NCBI GenBank assembly: GCA_025357895.1
Contig: JANYLL010000383.1
Location: forward strand, 1-5,554
DNA from: Ignavibacteriota bacterium
GTDB taxonomy: Bacteria > Bacteroidota > Ignavibacteria > Palsa-1295
Direction of reading: 5' to 3'
Length of the DNA stretch: 5,554 nucleotides
Of this stretch, positions 5,331 through 5,554 are shown piece by piece. How positions within the stretch are numbered: position 1 is the stretch's first letter; every line of letters begins with the position of its first letter. Below the pieces are notes generated by a model that worked only from the letters and a program-made list of their open reading frames with translations, did no database searches and was not told where the DNA came from. The position numbers and the translations under genes were made by a program.

Positions 5331-5554
5331 ATCTGCTGCTCCAAAATGTATTTTCCATCGAGGGTTCCAATTGCTTGAAGATCGGCGCTTCCTGCTGCAA
5401 GAACAGCGAGGGAAATGCGAACATGAAAGCTGCTTTTGCGGCATTTGTTTCAGCAAGCCACTCTTTGCGCATCCATTCAAGATAGTATCCTTTCGAATCG
5501 AGAAGGATCTCGTAATTCGTATAATCTTCCGGAAGTTCGTATTTCAAAATCCAT
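5317..5554 (-). CDS. Hypothetical protein, C-terminal 78 residues (gene enters from the right edge)
   Basis: The minus frame is open from the right edge (first full codon 5553-5551) to TAA at 5319-5317. It encodes segments such as YELPEDYTNYEILLDSKGYY, LEWMRKEWLAETNAAKAAF and KQLEPSMENTFWSSRYV. It is soluble-looking, rich in aromatic and charged residues, and has no signal or membrane segment in the visible part. I do not recognise a named domain. The GYYLEWMRKEWL...EPSME..FWSS pattern reads like a genuine conserved C-terminus. The true start lies outside the window; an ATG at the very edge (5554) is in another frame that soon stops. Its last 14 bases contain the start of the lipoprotein gene, so the two are probably co-transcribed and translationally coupled. 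Confidence 0.75.
   Translation of the reverse strand, partial: WILKYELPEDYTNYEILLDSKGYYLEWMRKEWLAETNAAKAAFMFAFPSLFLQQEAPIFKQLEPSMENTFWSSRYVCH

Noticed and set aside
5154..5480. 108-codon minus-strand frame extending upstream of the lipoprotein ATG
   Set aside because: The part before 5330 overlaps a better-supported gene in another frame, and the end after 5235 is an out-of-frame Arg-rich tail; only 5330-5235 of it is real coding.
1..5554. CRISPR array, tRNA/rRNA genes, transposase or insertion-sequence ends
   Set aside because: No regularly spaced repeats, no cloverleaf-like tRNA sequence and no transposase or integrase motif were seen on either strand.

Overview
The window looks like a chromosomal stretch from a bacterium of the Bacteroidota/Chlorobiota/Ignavibacteria/Kapabacteria assemblage. 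The main evidence is a secreted protein (3043-4779) with a type IX secretion (Por) C-terminal sorting domain and choice-of-anchor-D-like beta domains. Supporting this are two good matches to the Bacteroidota -7 promoter motif TAnnTTTG. Base composition is mid-range; the secreted-protein gene looks more AT-rich than the gene at the left end.

Layout. (1) 2045 down to 1, minus strand: one long open frame of 681 codons that leaves the window on the left. It encodes a DUF4062 - STAND/NACHT-type NTPase - TPR protein, the nephrocystin-3-like architecture. A double-hairpin palindromic element lies in frame in the linker just before the P-loop. (2) 2046-2965: a gene graveyard. It holds non-coding sequence with degenerate repeat-like segments, a 21-codon remnant of a lipoprotein gene (minus strand), the C-terminal half of a macro domain (plus) and the C-terminal piece of an RND-efflux periplasmic adaptor (plus). 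(3) 3043-4779, plus strand: the intact secreted T9SS-cargo protein, with a candidate promoter and ribosome binding site. (4) 5554 down to 4784, minus strand: the 3' end of an unrecognised gene, overlapping by 14 bases the start of a small lipoprotein gene that appears frameshifted between its signal peptide and mature domain. This gene ends only 4 bases from the stop of the convergent T9SS gene.

The most informative observation is that the lipoprotein remnant at 2302-2338 and the lipoprotein gene at 5235-5271 share a 37-base stretch (34 identical) in the same orientation. Two of the three differences are synonymous. They are paralogous coding pieces and a ready-made direct repeat about 2.9 kb apart. 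The left copy stops exactly where the macro-domain homology begins, so an old recombination joined the two.

I see no RNA gene, CRISPR array, transposase or complete mobile element. The genes do not form an evident pathway. The STAND protein could belong to the broad NLR-like class that includes anti-phage proteins, but nothing here proves a defence role. I did not find a complete new system; the candidates for a second look are the intragenic palindrome and the recombination and frameshift history of the lipoprotein paralogs.
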